From contig CBDUXP010000013.1 of assembly GCA_965371225.1 (NCBI GenBank), positions 1-64,000 of the forward strand: a stretch of DNA of 64,000 nt, given 5' to 3'. Position 1 is the first letter of the stretch; each line of letters starts with the position of its first letter. Source of the stretch: CBDUXP01 sp965371225 [NCBI: uncultured bacterium]. Its GTDB lineage: Bacteria; Abyssobacteria; SURF-5; CBDUXP01. The notes under the pieces are model-generated. The model saw only the letters and a program-made list of their open reading frames with translations, was not told the DNA's origin and did not search any database. Position numbers and translations under genes: made by a program. This document shows positions 16,627-24,535 of the stretch, piece by piece.

Positions 16627-18531
16627 ATGAGCGACTCCCATACGCCCCCCCCGCCGGATGTGGTCCCGCCCGCCGCCGCGGCGGGGAACGCCGCCCGCGA
16701 CTCCCGCCGTCCCGGCGCGTTCGCGGCGCTGTTTCTGCCCGCCGTCGTGTTCCTGGGCGCGCCCAACTCCATTGTGTTCGCCAACCTCGCTGATTTGCCG
16801 TACCGGTGGTCCACCACTGTCGTATTTGCTATCGGCCTAGTGGCGAGCGTGGGGCTGCTCTTGCCCGCATTCCTCGCCTGCGGCCGCTCGCGCGCCGCGG
16901 CGGTGGCGGTACGCTGCAGCCTCGGCCTCGGGCTCGCGATTCTGTTGTTCGACGCGGTCGACGCCGCCACCGCCACGCGCGTGCGATGGTTCGTGCAGAT
17001 GTTGGCGATCGACGCGGCGGCCGCGATCGGGGTCGCGCTCCTCATGCGCCTCGCGCCCCTGCCCGCCCTGGTGCGGGTGTTTGCGGTCATCGGTCCAGTG
17101 CTGGTGTTCCACGGACTCGGCTTCCACGCCGTCCGGTACGGGCAGTACCGCGAAGCGCAAGCGGCGCGGTCGACGGCCGTGGCGGACTTCACCCGGGTCG
17201 CCCGGCCCACGGCGCCGCCCGACGTGGGCAACGTGTACCACATCGTGTTGGACGCGTTTCAGCCCGAGGCGTACACCGTGCTGGCCCGGGAGCGGCCCGA
17301 CCTGCGGCTGGCGGACTTCACCGAGTACACGCGCTTCGTCGCGAATTACGACTTCACGGTGAACGCGGTGCCGGGGTTGATCGCCGGCCGCTACTATCAG
17401 GCGGGCACCTCCGTGGTCACGTGGCGCCGGGATGCGACGCTCGTCGGGTTTTGGGGTGACTTGTACGCGCGCGGCATGCGCCTAGCCCTGTACCCCCAAT
17501 TTGCCTACCACGCATCGCCCCTCGCCGACACCCTGCGCTTCGGCCAGGACGTGGAGGAGCAGGCGGGCGTCAGCGGCGGCGGGCGCGCGCAACTGCGGGC
17601 GACGGTGGACCTCTGGTTCCTCCACGTGTTGCCGCGTTCGGCGCGCCTGGCGTTGAACCACGGGTGGGAGACGGTCACGCAGCGGCCCATTGAGGAACGG
17701 CGCCAGGTGTTGGACTGGTACTCGATTACGGATCGGCTCCTGCCCGCCGGCGCGCCGGGCGCTCGCGTGATCCGGCGCAATCACACGTCGGCGCACAGTC
17801 CGGCCCAATTGGACCAGATGCTGGCGGATGAGGAAGCGCGCCCAGGCACGGGGCAGTACGTGTTTCTGCACCTCATGCTGCCGCACTCGCCCTACGTTTT
17901 GGACTGCACGTGCCGTTACACGGGCCTGGACCCCGCGTGGCGCTTCGACCAGGATGACCTGGACGCGTATATGGAACAGGCCGCGTGCGCGCTCCGGTTG
18001 GTGCACACGCTGGTGGACCGGCTGCGGGCGCTCGGCCGCTACGACGACGCCCTGATCGTGCTGCATGCCGACCACGGGGCGTGGCCCACCATCGGCCTGC
18101 AGCTCGCCGCGCGCCATCCGTGGGCGGCGGCGCACCGGCCCGGCGCCGCGACCGATCCCGCCGCGGGCGCGCCCGGTCTACCGCGGGCCCTGCGCGAGTG
18201 GCGCACCGGGGTGAACGTCAAGCAGCGCAGCCGCACGTTGCTGCTCGTGAAGTATCCTGGCGCGCGGGAGGCGGCGCCGTCGCCCGTGCCCGCCCAGATG
18301 CTCGACGTGGGCCCGACCATTCTGGAACACGTGGGCGCGCCCACGGCGCACTATCCCGGCCGCCCCCTGCAGTCTGCCACCGGTCCGGCGCCGGCCGAGA
18401 CGTTTTACTTCACGGGCCGCCTCCCCAAGAGCGGCCCCCTGACCTTCCTCCCCCTCGGCGGCACCCTGTCCGCGTTCGCGCTTGCCGGCGACCGGTGGGA
18501 GTATCGCGGGGAGGTTCCGGTGGTGCCGTAG
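16627..18531 (+). CDS. Membrane-anchored sulfatase/alkaline-phosphatase-superfamily protein
   Basis: The 634-residue protein has an N-terminal block of about five membrane helices (residues 25-175) and then a large extracytoplasmic domain of the alkaline phosphatase superfamily. Visible metal-site elements are NVYHIVLDAFQPEAY (first Asp), FLHLMLPHSPYVLDC and YDDALIVLHADHGAW (Asp-His pair). The nucleophile segment reads NYDFTVNAVPGLIAGRYY, with Thr and no Cys-x-Pro-x-Arg sulfatase signature. It is therefore more likely a phosphotransferase or phosphodiesterase of the LtaS/EptA kind than a formylglycine sulfatase. The target may be a cell-envelope glycan or lipid. Confidence 0.7.
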   Translation: MSDSHTPPPPDVVPPAAAAGNAARDSRRPGAFAALFLPAVVFLGAPNSIVFANLADLPYRWSTTVVFAIGLVASVGLLLPAFLACGRSRAAAVAVRCSLGLGLAILLFDAVDAATATRVRWFVQMLAIDAAAAIGVALLMRLAPLPALVRVFAVIGPVLVFHGLGFHAVRYGQYREAQAARSTAVADFTRVARPTAPPDVGNVYHIVLDAFQPEAYTVLARERPDLRLADFTEYTRFVANYDFTVNAVPGLIAGRYYQAGTSVVTWRRDATLVGFWGDLYARGMRLALYPQFAYHASPLADTLRFGQDVEEQAGVSGGGRAQLRATVDLWFLHVLPRSARLALNHGWETVTQRPIEERRQVLDWYSITDRLLPAGAPGARVIRRNHTSAHSPAQLDQMLADEEARPGTGQYVFLHLMLPHSPYVLDCTCRYTGLDPAWRFDQDDLDAYMEQAACALRLVHTLVDRLRALGRYDDALIVLHADHGAWPTIGLQLAARHPWAAAHRPGAATDPAAGAPGLPRALREWRTGVNVKQRSRTLLLVKYPGAREAAPSPVPAQMLDVGPTILEHVGAPTAHYPGRPLQSATGPAPAETFYFTGRLPKSGPLTFLPLGGTLSAFALAGDRWEYRGEVPVVP

Positions 18532-18596
18532 GGGCCCGCATCGGCGCGGGTGAGGTATCCTGCCCGTCCCCGCTGGCACGGGGGAGAGGGGGCTCG

Positions 18597-19382
18597 GTGG
18601 AACTCAAAGGTGGCGTGACGATCGTGACCGGCGCGAGCCGGGGCTTGGGTGCGGCGGCGGCGACGCAACTCGCGGCCAAGGGCTGCAACGTGGTGATCAA
18701 CTACCGCGCGAGCGACGCGGAAGCCCGGGCCACCGCCGCGGCCTGCGAAGCGCACGGGGTGGAGGCGCTCGTGTGTCAGGCGAACGTGGCCGAGGATGCC
18801 GATTGCCGGCGGCTGGCGCAGGCCGCCGTCGACCGCTGGGGCCGTATCGATGCGCTCGTGAACAACGCCGGTACGACGGTGTTCCGGAACATGGCCGATC
18901 TGGAGGGGCTCACCGCGGAGGATTTTCAGCAGGTGTACGCCGTGAACGTCATCGGGCCGTTTCAGATGGTCCGCGCCGTGGTGCCGCACATGCAAGCCGC
19001 GGGCCACGGGGCCATCGTCAACGTATCGTCCGTCGCGGCCGTCATGGGCATCGGCAGTTCCCTGGCATACGCCGCCTCGAAAGGTGCGCTCAATACGCTC
19101 ACCCTGTCGCTGGCGCGGGTGCTGGGCCCGGCGATCCGCGTGAACGCTGTCTGCCCCGGATTCATCCAGGGCCGGTGGCTGCGCGAAGGCCTCGGCGCGG
19201 ACCGGTACGATGCGACGAAGGCGCACATCGAACGCACGACGCCGCTCCAAAAGGCCGGCACGCCGGAGGAGATCGCCGAGGCCGTGGTGTGGCTCCTCGA
19301 AGCGGGCAAGCTGGTGACGGGCGAAACCCTGCTCGTGGACGCCGGCCTTCACCTGGGGTACGCCCCCCTGGTCGCCCGGTAG
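18597..19382 (+). CDS. Short-chain dehydrogenase/reductase
   Basis: The 261-residue SDR has the cofactor motif TGASRGLG (residues about 11-18), NNAG, the catalytic serine in NVSSVAAV, and the YAASK catalytic pair, with the usual C-terminal MLVDAG-type ending TLLVDAGLHLGY. It is closest in form to FabG-like 3-oxoacyl reductases, but the substrate is not defined by context. I use the GTG at 18597, preceded by a GGGGAGAGGGGG stretch; the frame is open upstream but shows no family sequence there. Confidence 0.87.
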   Translation: MELKGGVTIVTGASRGLGAAAATQLAAKGCNVVINYRASDAEARATAAACEAHGVEALVCQANVAEDADCRRLAQAAVDRWGRIDALVNNAGTTVFRNMADLEGLTAEDFQQVYAVNVIGPFQMVRAVVPHMQAAGHGAIVNVSSVAAVMGIGSSLAYAASKGALNTLTLSLARVLGPAIRVNAVCPGFIQGRWLREGLGADRYDATKAHIERTTPLQKAGTPEEIAEAVVWLLEAGKLVTGETLLVDAGLHLGYAPLVAR

Positions 19383-19395
19383 GCCCGCGCGAGGG

Positions 19396-20346
19396 TTACG
19401 CGCCGGCGGCGGCCGCGGGTCGGCGGATCAGGCGCGCGAGCACGGTCCCGTAGCCCGCCGTGGGAGCCCATGCCGGCTCGGTGTCGGCGCGCGCCCGTGT
19501 CACGGCGGGCAGGTGATAGTAGGGCACGTTCGCGTCCAAGTGATGCGCGGCGTGGTCGTCGAACCCGTACATGCCGAAGACGTACCACGTGACCCGGTTA
19601 CACCGCAGATTGCGGATCGCGGCGTGCCCCTCCACCGCAATCTCGCCGGCACCGATCTGATGCTCCGCGATGCCACGCAACGCGGCGAGGAAATTCGTGA
19701 GCGCAGCGCCGCTATAGAAGTACACGCCGAAGTACACGAGGGCGACGGTGCCTACAATGGCCAGAGCGTCGTTCGGGTGGTGCACCTGGGCCGCCGCCGC
19801 CATGCCGCCGACGATGAGCATGTGGGCCGGCACGGCGCGCCACATCCACGCCGGGAGCCCGGCCGGCCGCGCCTGCGCGCGTGCGCCCTGCCCGACCTGC
19901 ATGCGAATTTTGCCCCACGCTTCCGTTAGCAGGACGGAGCGCAGCAGCAAGGTGACTACGCGGAACCCGCGAATGTTGAGCAGGTAGATTTCCTTCGTGT
20001 CGCGCTCCGTGCCCAGATACGCGTGGTGTCCCCAGTGGCGCTCGCGATAAGCGTCGAAGTCGGCGGACAGGATGGGGCCTAGCACCCAGCGGCCCAGCAC
20101 TTCCGAGGCCCATTGGGGTTGAAACGTGAGGTAGTGCGACGTCTCATGCATGAGCGAGACCAGACCGTTCAGCGTCACCCCGGTCCACACCCAAATCGCG
20201 AGCCACCACCAGCCTGCGCCCCAGACGATGCCCACGTACATCGGGCCTAACGCCGCGGCGATGTGGCTCACCACCACGGCCAGCGACACCAGGTCGGAGC
20301 GTTTCCCGGTGTCCAGCCCGAGTTGTTGTGCGGGGGACTGCGGCAT
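19396..20346 (-). CDS. Membrane fatty-acid desaturase family protein
   Basis: The 316-residue protein has three histidine boxes that bind the di-iron centre: HETSH (about residue 68), HWGHH (about 104) and DDHAAHH (about 268), separated by membrane helices. This order and spacing fit acyl-lipid desaturases and related hydroxylases. Electron donors are not encoded nearby. The gene converges with the SDR gene (13-base gap) and diverges from RNase Z across about 210 bases that include an AT-rich stretch with TATATA near 20462, probably part of the promoters. Confidence 0.87.
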   Translation of the reverse strand: MPQSPAQQLGLDTGKRSDLVSLAVVVSHIAAALGPMYVGIVWGAGWWWLAIWVWTGVTLNGLVSLMHETSHYLTFQPQWASEVLGRWVLGPILSADFDAYRERHWGHHAYLGTERDTKEIYLLNIRGFRVVTLLLRSVLLTEAWGKIRMQVGQGARAQARPAGLPAWMWRAVPAHMLIVGGMAAAAQVHHPNDALAIVGTVALVYFGVYFYSGAALTNFLAALRGIAEHQIGAGEIAVEGHAAIRNLRCNRVTWYVFGMYGFDDHAAHHLDANVPYYHLPAVTRARADTEPAWAPTAGYGTVLARLIRRPAAAAGA

Positions 20347-20560
20347 GCCCTAGCCCGGCCCGCGCGTGCGGCCGGTCAGCGGCGCGGCCGCGCCCTTCGC
20401 GGACGGAAGGCGTGTACGTTTCTGGTGAATCTCAAACCCCCTGCAAGACGCCGCAACACAAACTATATACCACATACCACCAGCCGGGCGCCCGGAAGCC
20501 GTTGATCGTGCTACGGTGCGCTCCGAGGAGCACGATGGGCGACCGACGGAGCGGCGGCGC

Positions 20561-21475
20561 ATGAGTGTCCGCGAACTGGTCGTGCTGGGGACGGCGAGTC
20601 GCGTCCCCACGCGGCACCGCAATCACAACGGCTACCTGTTGCGCTGGGATGGCCGCAGCATCCTCTTCGATCCCGGTGAGGGGATGCAGCGGCAGTTCAC
20701 GTTCGCCGGCATCTCGCCCGCGGCGGTCACCGACATGTGCATCACGCACTTTCATGGCGATCACTGTCTGGGCCTCGCCGGCATGATCCAGCGCTTGGCC
20801 CACGAACAGGTGACGCGGCCCGTGCACGTCGCGTTCCCCGCCTCCGGCGCAGAGTACGTGCAGCGTCTGCGCACCAGTAGTATCTTTCACGACACCACGA
20901 CTCTCACCCTGCGGCCGCTGGCGGAAGCCCCGCAACAGTGGGAGCGGGACGGGTTGCGGTTTGACGCCCTGCCGCTGGACCACAAGGTGCCGACCATGGG
21001 ATACCGCGTGAGTGAGCCGGACGGCGTGCGATTCCTTCCGGACCAGCTCGCGGCCGCGGGCGTGCGCGGCCCGGACGTCGCGCGATTGCAGGCAGCGGGG
21101 GAGATCCGTATCGAGGACCGCACGGTGCGGCTTGCCGAGGTAAGCGTTCCCCACCCCGGCGCAAGCTTCGCGTTCGTGATGGATACGCGCCCATGCGCGA
21201 ACGCCGTGGCACTCGCGCGCGGTGCGAGCCTCGCCGTCATCGAGGCCACGTTCCTGGAGTGCCACGCGGACCTTGCCGACAAGTACGGCCACACCACCGC
21301 GGCGGGCGCGGCGCGGCTGGCTCAGGAGGCCGGCGTGGACCGGCTCGTGCTCTCCCATTTCAGTCAACGGTATGCGGAGCCGCAGCAGTTCCTCGACGAG
21401 GCCGTGCCGATCCATCCGGACACCGTCCTGGCCAACGACCTGGATCGGATTCCCGTGCCCAAGCGGGCGCCCTAG
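20561..21475 (+). CDS. rnz: Ribonuclease Z (tRNA 3' processing endonuclease) family
   Basis: The 304-residue metallo-beta-lactamase-fold protein has the zinc motif H63-F-H-G-D-H68 in ITHFHGDHCLGLAGMI, a late HTTAAGAARLAQEAGVDRLVLSHFSQRY, and the RNase Z opening VLGTASRVPTRHRNHNGYLL. RNase Z cuts the 3' trailer from tRNA precursors. Both tRNA genes in this window encode CCA, where RNase Z is less needed, so the physiological substrate may be other RNAs. The start at 20561 is preferred over the in-frame ATG at 20516, which adds charged residues without homology. Confidence 0.87.
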   Translation: MSVRELVVLGTASRVPTRHRNHNGYLLRWDGRSILFDPGEGMQRQFTFAGISPAAVTDMCITHFHGDHCLGLAGMIQRLAHEQVTRPVHVAFPASGAEYVQRLRTSSIFHDTTTLTLRPLAEAPQQWERDGLRFDALPLDHKVPTMGYRVSEPDGVRFLPDQLAAAGVRGPDVARLQAAGEIRIEDRTVRLAEVSVPHPGASFAFVMDTRPCANAVALARGASLAVIEATFLECHADLADKYGHTTAAGAARLAQEAGVDRLVLSHFSQRYAEPQQFLDEAVPIHPDTVLANDLDRIPVPKRAP

Positions 21476-21481
21476 CCGCAC

Positions 21482-22375
21482 ATGGCCCGCGACCAGCGGC
21501 TTGCCCTCTTCGCGCTCGTGTTCGCGAACGTGCTGTGGGGCAGCGCGTTCGTGGCGGCAAAATACCTCTTGGACACCCTGTCGCCGCCCCTGGTCGCGTT
21601 CATGCGGGTAGCCCCGGCCGTGCCGTTCATGTTCGCGGTGCTGGTGTGGCGCCGCATCCCGCTGCGGCTGTCGGTGCGCGACGCGGCCGCCTTCGCCCTG
21701 TTGGGCCTTTTCGGCTTCGCCGGGGCGAAGTACTTGCAGTACTCGGGGCTCGCAATGTCGACCGCCGTGGACGGGGCGCTGTTGGTGTCCATCGAAGCGA
21801 TTCTCACGATGCTCGCCGCCGTGGTGTTCCTGCGCGAGGCGCTCACGCGCCGCAAGCTCGCCAGCGCGGCGCTGGGCTTCGTCGGCGTATGCGTGCTCTC
21901 CCGCGTGCGGCCGTGGCAGGGGTTCGCCGTCCTCGCGGATCAACACGTGCTCGGCAACGCGATCATGGTGCTGTCCCTGTGCTGCGAGGCGGGGTACACG
22001 GTCTGGGGCGCGCGCCTCATGCGCACGCACGATCCGTACCGCGCCATGACCTGGTCCGTCTGCTTCGGTGCCCTGTTGCTGCTGCCGGTCCTGCCGGGCG
22101 GGGCGCTGGACGAACTGCGGCAGGCGACCCCCGGCGTGTGGGCCGCCGTCCTGTTCCTCGGGCTCGGGCCCACGGCGCTGGCGTACACCATCTGGCTGGT
22201 GGCGGCGCGCGTGCTGGAGGCAAGCCACATGGCGATCACGCTCTACGTGCAGCCGCTGAGCGGCAGCGTCATCGCGATCCTGCTGCTCCGCGAGCGCGTG
22301 TCGTGGGCCACCGCCCTCGGCGGGGCGCTCCTGCTGCTCGCCGTGCGGATCGCCGCGCAGGGGCGGCGGGCGTGA
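21482..22375 (+). CDS. EamA/DMT-family transporter
   Basis: The 297-residue protein has ten hydrophobic segments in two EamA repeats: LWGSAFVAAKYLLDTLSPPLVAFMR begins the first, CEAGYTVWGARLMRTHDPYRAMTWS the second. The C-terminus YVQPLSGSVIAILLLRERVSWATALGGALLL is typical of drug/metabolite exporters. The substrate is unknown. It begins six bases after the RNase Z stop codon, so the two are probably co-transcribed. Confidence 0.85.
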   Translation: MARDQRLALFALVFANVLWGSAFVAAKYLLDTLSPPLVAFMRVAPAVPFMFAVLVWRRIPLRLSVRDAAAFALLGLFGFAGAKYLQYSGLAMSTAVDGALLVSIEAILTMLAAVVFLREALTRRKLASAALGFVGVCVLSRVRPWQGFAVLADQHVLGNAIMVLSLCCEAGYTVWGARLMRTHDPYRAMTWSVCFGALLLLPVLPGGALDELRQATPGVWAAVLFLGLGPTALAYTIWLVAARVLEASHMAITLYVQPLSGSVIAILLLRERVSWATALGGALLLLAVRIAAQGRRA

Positions 22376-22382
22376 CGGGTTT

Positions 22383-22411
22383 TTGACCCGCGCCCGGGAC
22401 CTGCCTACACT
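22383..22411 (+). promoter_or_regulatory. Sigma-70-type promoter giving a near-leaderless transcript
   Basis: TTGACC (22383-22388) and TACACT (22406-22411) are exactly 17 bases apart. The transcription start would fall near 22418, only one to three bases before the ATG at 22420. No ribosome-binding site is present in that interval, so the mRNA is predicted to have almost no 5' leader. Confidence 0.6.
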
Positions 22412-22419
22412 GGTTCCGT

Positions 22420-24285
22420 ATGTGCGCGCTGCAACGCTCCGACTTTGAACGGGCGCTTCGCGGAGAGGCGTCGCTCGGGGGGACGGAGGATGTGCTGCGC
22501 GAGTTCGAGGCGCGGGTGGAGCGGGTGGAGCGCGACCTGCGCGGCGCGCTCGAGCGCCGCCAGCAACATGCCGACGCCGCGCGGGAGGCGCGCCAGCGCA
22601 TCGCGGACCTGACGGCGCGGGCGGGGACGGCGCGGGATGCGGCAGCGACGAAGAAGCTGCGCGCGCAGCGAAAACGGAAGCAGGCCGCTCTCACAGACGC
22701 GGAACAGGGCTTCGCGACCCAGAATGCGTGGTGCGAGAAGCTGCACCGCGAGAAACTCCAATTGGAGAAGGCCCTGGCGAAGTTGGTGCGGCTGCGGAAG
22801 CGCGCGCGCTGGCGGCGCTTCCTCGGACGGCTCCGCGGGCTGCGCGATGAGGACGACAGCGGCGCGGCGGCCAACACCCAGATTCCCGCGCCGGTGCTCG
22901 CCCTGGGGGGCGTGCTGCTGGTGGTGCTCGTTGTGGGCGTAGTCGGGGTTGGCGCATTCTCCACGGACGCGGACGGCGCGGCGGCAAATCCTGTCGCGCG
23001 CCTCATCGCTTGGGTCCGCGGCGAGCCCGAAGTCGATCCCACCACGAGCGAGAACGTGACCGCGGGCCGGGCGGCGGCCGAACGTTTCGGCTACATCCGC
23101 GGCCAGGCGGCGCAAGCACCGGCGCCACCCGAGCGGCCGCCGCCCCCACCACGCCTCCGGGTCCGGACGGGTGGCCCACTGACTCGCTTGAACGGTGCGC
23201 TGTGGCGCGCGGCCCTCGAGGCGCCGGTGGTGTACGAACGGCCGGGGAAAACCTGGCGCACGCCCTTTGCCGACCTGGATGGGGATGGACGCGCTGAATG
23301 GTTGTTCTACGACAAACCGGGGCAGCGCATTCTGGTGTACGCCCAAGGCCGCCGCGGCGGCGATTACGCGTTTCAGCGCCAGCTTCTCACGGAACCGTTT
23401 CCGCAGACGTTGCACATTGCAGATATCAATGCCGACAGCGCACCGGACTTGCTGATTCCGCACGCGACGCGTGACTCCCCATTTTGGTATTTGCGCAACC
23501 GCGGCGATGGTACGTTCGAGCAGCGGGTGATCGGCCAAGGCCAGGCCTACTGGCGGGTCGCGACAGCGGACATGAACGGGGACGGTGCAGTCGACATTGC
23601 GACGGCAGGTTATCGGGGTGCCTGGATCTTCCGTGGCGTCGGCGACGGCGACTTCGCCCCGCCGCAGCGCGCACACGATCACGGGAAACAAACCTTCATC
23701 GCGGTGGCGGACTTCAACGGCGACGGCGTGATGGATGTGGCGACGGCGGACGCATATAGCTGGGATACGCCGCAGGCGACTGCGGTGGTGACTGTGGCGC
23801 TGATGACGTCGGCCCTGCAGCCCGCAGGGCCCGTGAAACGGACGCAGGTGTCTCCGGCCATTCTCGCACTGGCGCCAATTGATCTGGACGGTAAGGACGG
23901 CATGGATCTGGTGGCGTTGCGCTACGCGGGCAAGCGCAAGAACGCCAACGGGGACGCCGTCTACGACGTGGTGCTCCTGTGGAATAGCGGCACCGGCCGG
24001 TTCGACGTGGTGGAGTGCGGGCGCACGCTGGCCGGCAACGCGCTGGTCGTGCTCGATGTGAACCATGATGGCCGTGAAGACGTGCTCGCCGGGAATCGCG
24101 TGTTCCTCAACACCGGCCGCGCACTCAAACCGCACGCGGACACCCTGCACTCCGGCTACCCCTGGTGGTACCAACTCGCGGACATCGACGGCGACGGCAC
24201 GCAGGACCTGGTGTGCAACACATGGGGGGCCAGGTCGCGGTGTATGCGCTCCGTCGCCCGTCCGCGTTTTGATCGGCGGAATTGA
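22420..24285 (+). CDS. Membrane-anchored FG-GAP/VCBS repeat protein with N-terminal coiled coil
   Basis: In this 621-residue protein, residues about 1-145 are strongly charged heptad-like coiled coil. Residues about 158-182 are a single membrane helix (PVLALGGVLLVVLVVGVVGVG), followed by a Pro-rich linker. Residues about 275-605 hold FG-GAP repeats with calcium-binding DxDGDG-type loops (DLDGDGRAEW, DINADSAPDL, DMNGDGAVDI, DFNGDGVMDV, DVNHDGREDV, DIDGDGTQDL). The arrangement suggests a cytoplasmic coiled coil and an external beta-propeller that binds a ligand or partner. The partner is unknown. The gene has its own promoter directly before the ATG. Confidence 0.78.
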   Translation: MCALQRSDFERALRGEASLGGTEDVLREFEARVERVERDLRGALERRQQHADAAREARQRIADLTARAGTARDAAATKKLRAQRKRKQAALTDAEQGFATQNAWCEKLHREKLQLEKALAKLVRLRKRARWRRFLGRLRGLRDEDDSGAAANTQIPAPVLALGGVLLVVLVVGVVGVGAFSTDADGAAANPVARLIAWVRGEPEVDPTTSENVTAGRAAAERFGYIRGQAAQAPAPPERPPPPPRLRVRTGGPLTRLNGALWRAALEAPVVYERPGKTWRTPFADLDGDGRAEWLFYDKPGQRILVYAQGRRGGDYAFQRQLLTEPFPQTLHIADINADSAPDLLIPHATRDSPFWYLRNRGDGTFEQRVIGQGQAYWRVATADMNGDGAVDIATAGYRGAWIFRGVGDGDFAPPQRAHDHGKQTFIAVADFNGDGVMDVATADAYSWDTPQATAVVTVALMTSALQPAGPVKRTQVSPAILALAPIDLDGKDGMDLVALRYAGKRKNANGDAVYDVVLLWNSGTGRFDVVECGRTLAGNALVVLDVNHDGREDVLAGNRVFLNTGRALKPHADTLHSGYPWWYQLADIDGDGTQDLVCNTWGARSRCMRSVARPRFDRRN

Positions 24286-24310
24286 CCGCGCTTAGGGCCT
24301 CTGCCATACT
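24282..24310 (+). promoter_or_regulatory. Promoter of tRNA-Ser(GGA), overlapping the upstream stop codon
   Basis: TTGACC (24282-24287) and CATACT (24305-24310) are 17 bases apart. The stop codon TGA of the FG-GAP gene (24283-24285) lies inside the -35 element. Transcription would start near 24317, ten bases before the mature tRNA. Confidence 0.65.
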
Positions 24311-24326
24311 GGCGCCGCGTTTCCTT

Positions 24327-24414
24327 GGAGCGGTGTCCGAGCGGTCGAAGGAGCACGCTTGGAAAGCGTGTGTGGTGCAAGCCACCGTGGGTTCGAATCC
24401 CACCCGCTCCGCCA
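24327..24414 (+). tRNA. tRNA-Ser, anticodon GGA
   Basis: GGAGCGG (24327-24333) pairs with CCGCTCC (24404-24410), followed by discriminator G and encoded CCA (24412-24414). The stem CACGC/GCGTG encloses TTGGAAA with anticodon GGA, which reads UCC and UCU. It has the long variable arm of serine tRNAs and the T-loop GTTCGAATC. Confidence 0.95.
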
Positions 24415-24535
24415 CGTTCTCCGCCCCAGCCGCTAGCCCCGCACCCCGCGTGAGATCGGTTCCCCCCCCATCCCCCCCGGCGCGGCTTCCGATCCGCCGT
24501 GGCCGATTCGCGCACCGCCGCCCCGTAAGGTCCTG

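Noticed and set aside
16627-18531. Classical formylglycine sulfatase
   Set aside because: The C-x-P-x-R or S-x-P-x-R signature needed for formylglycine formation is absent, although the superfamily metal-site motifs are present.
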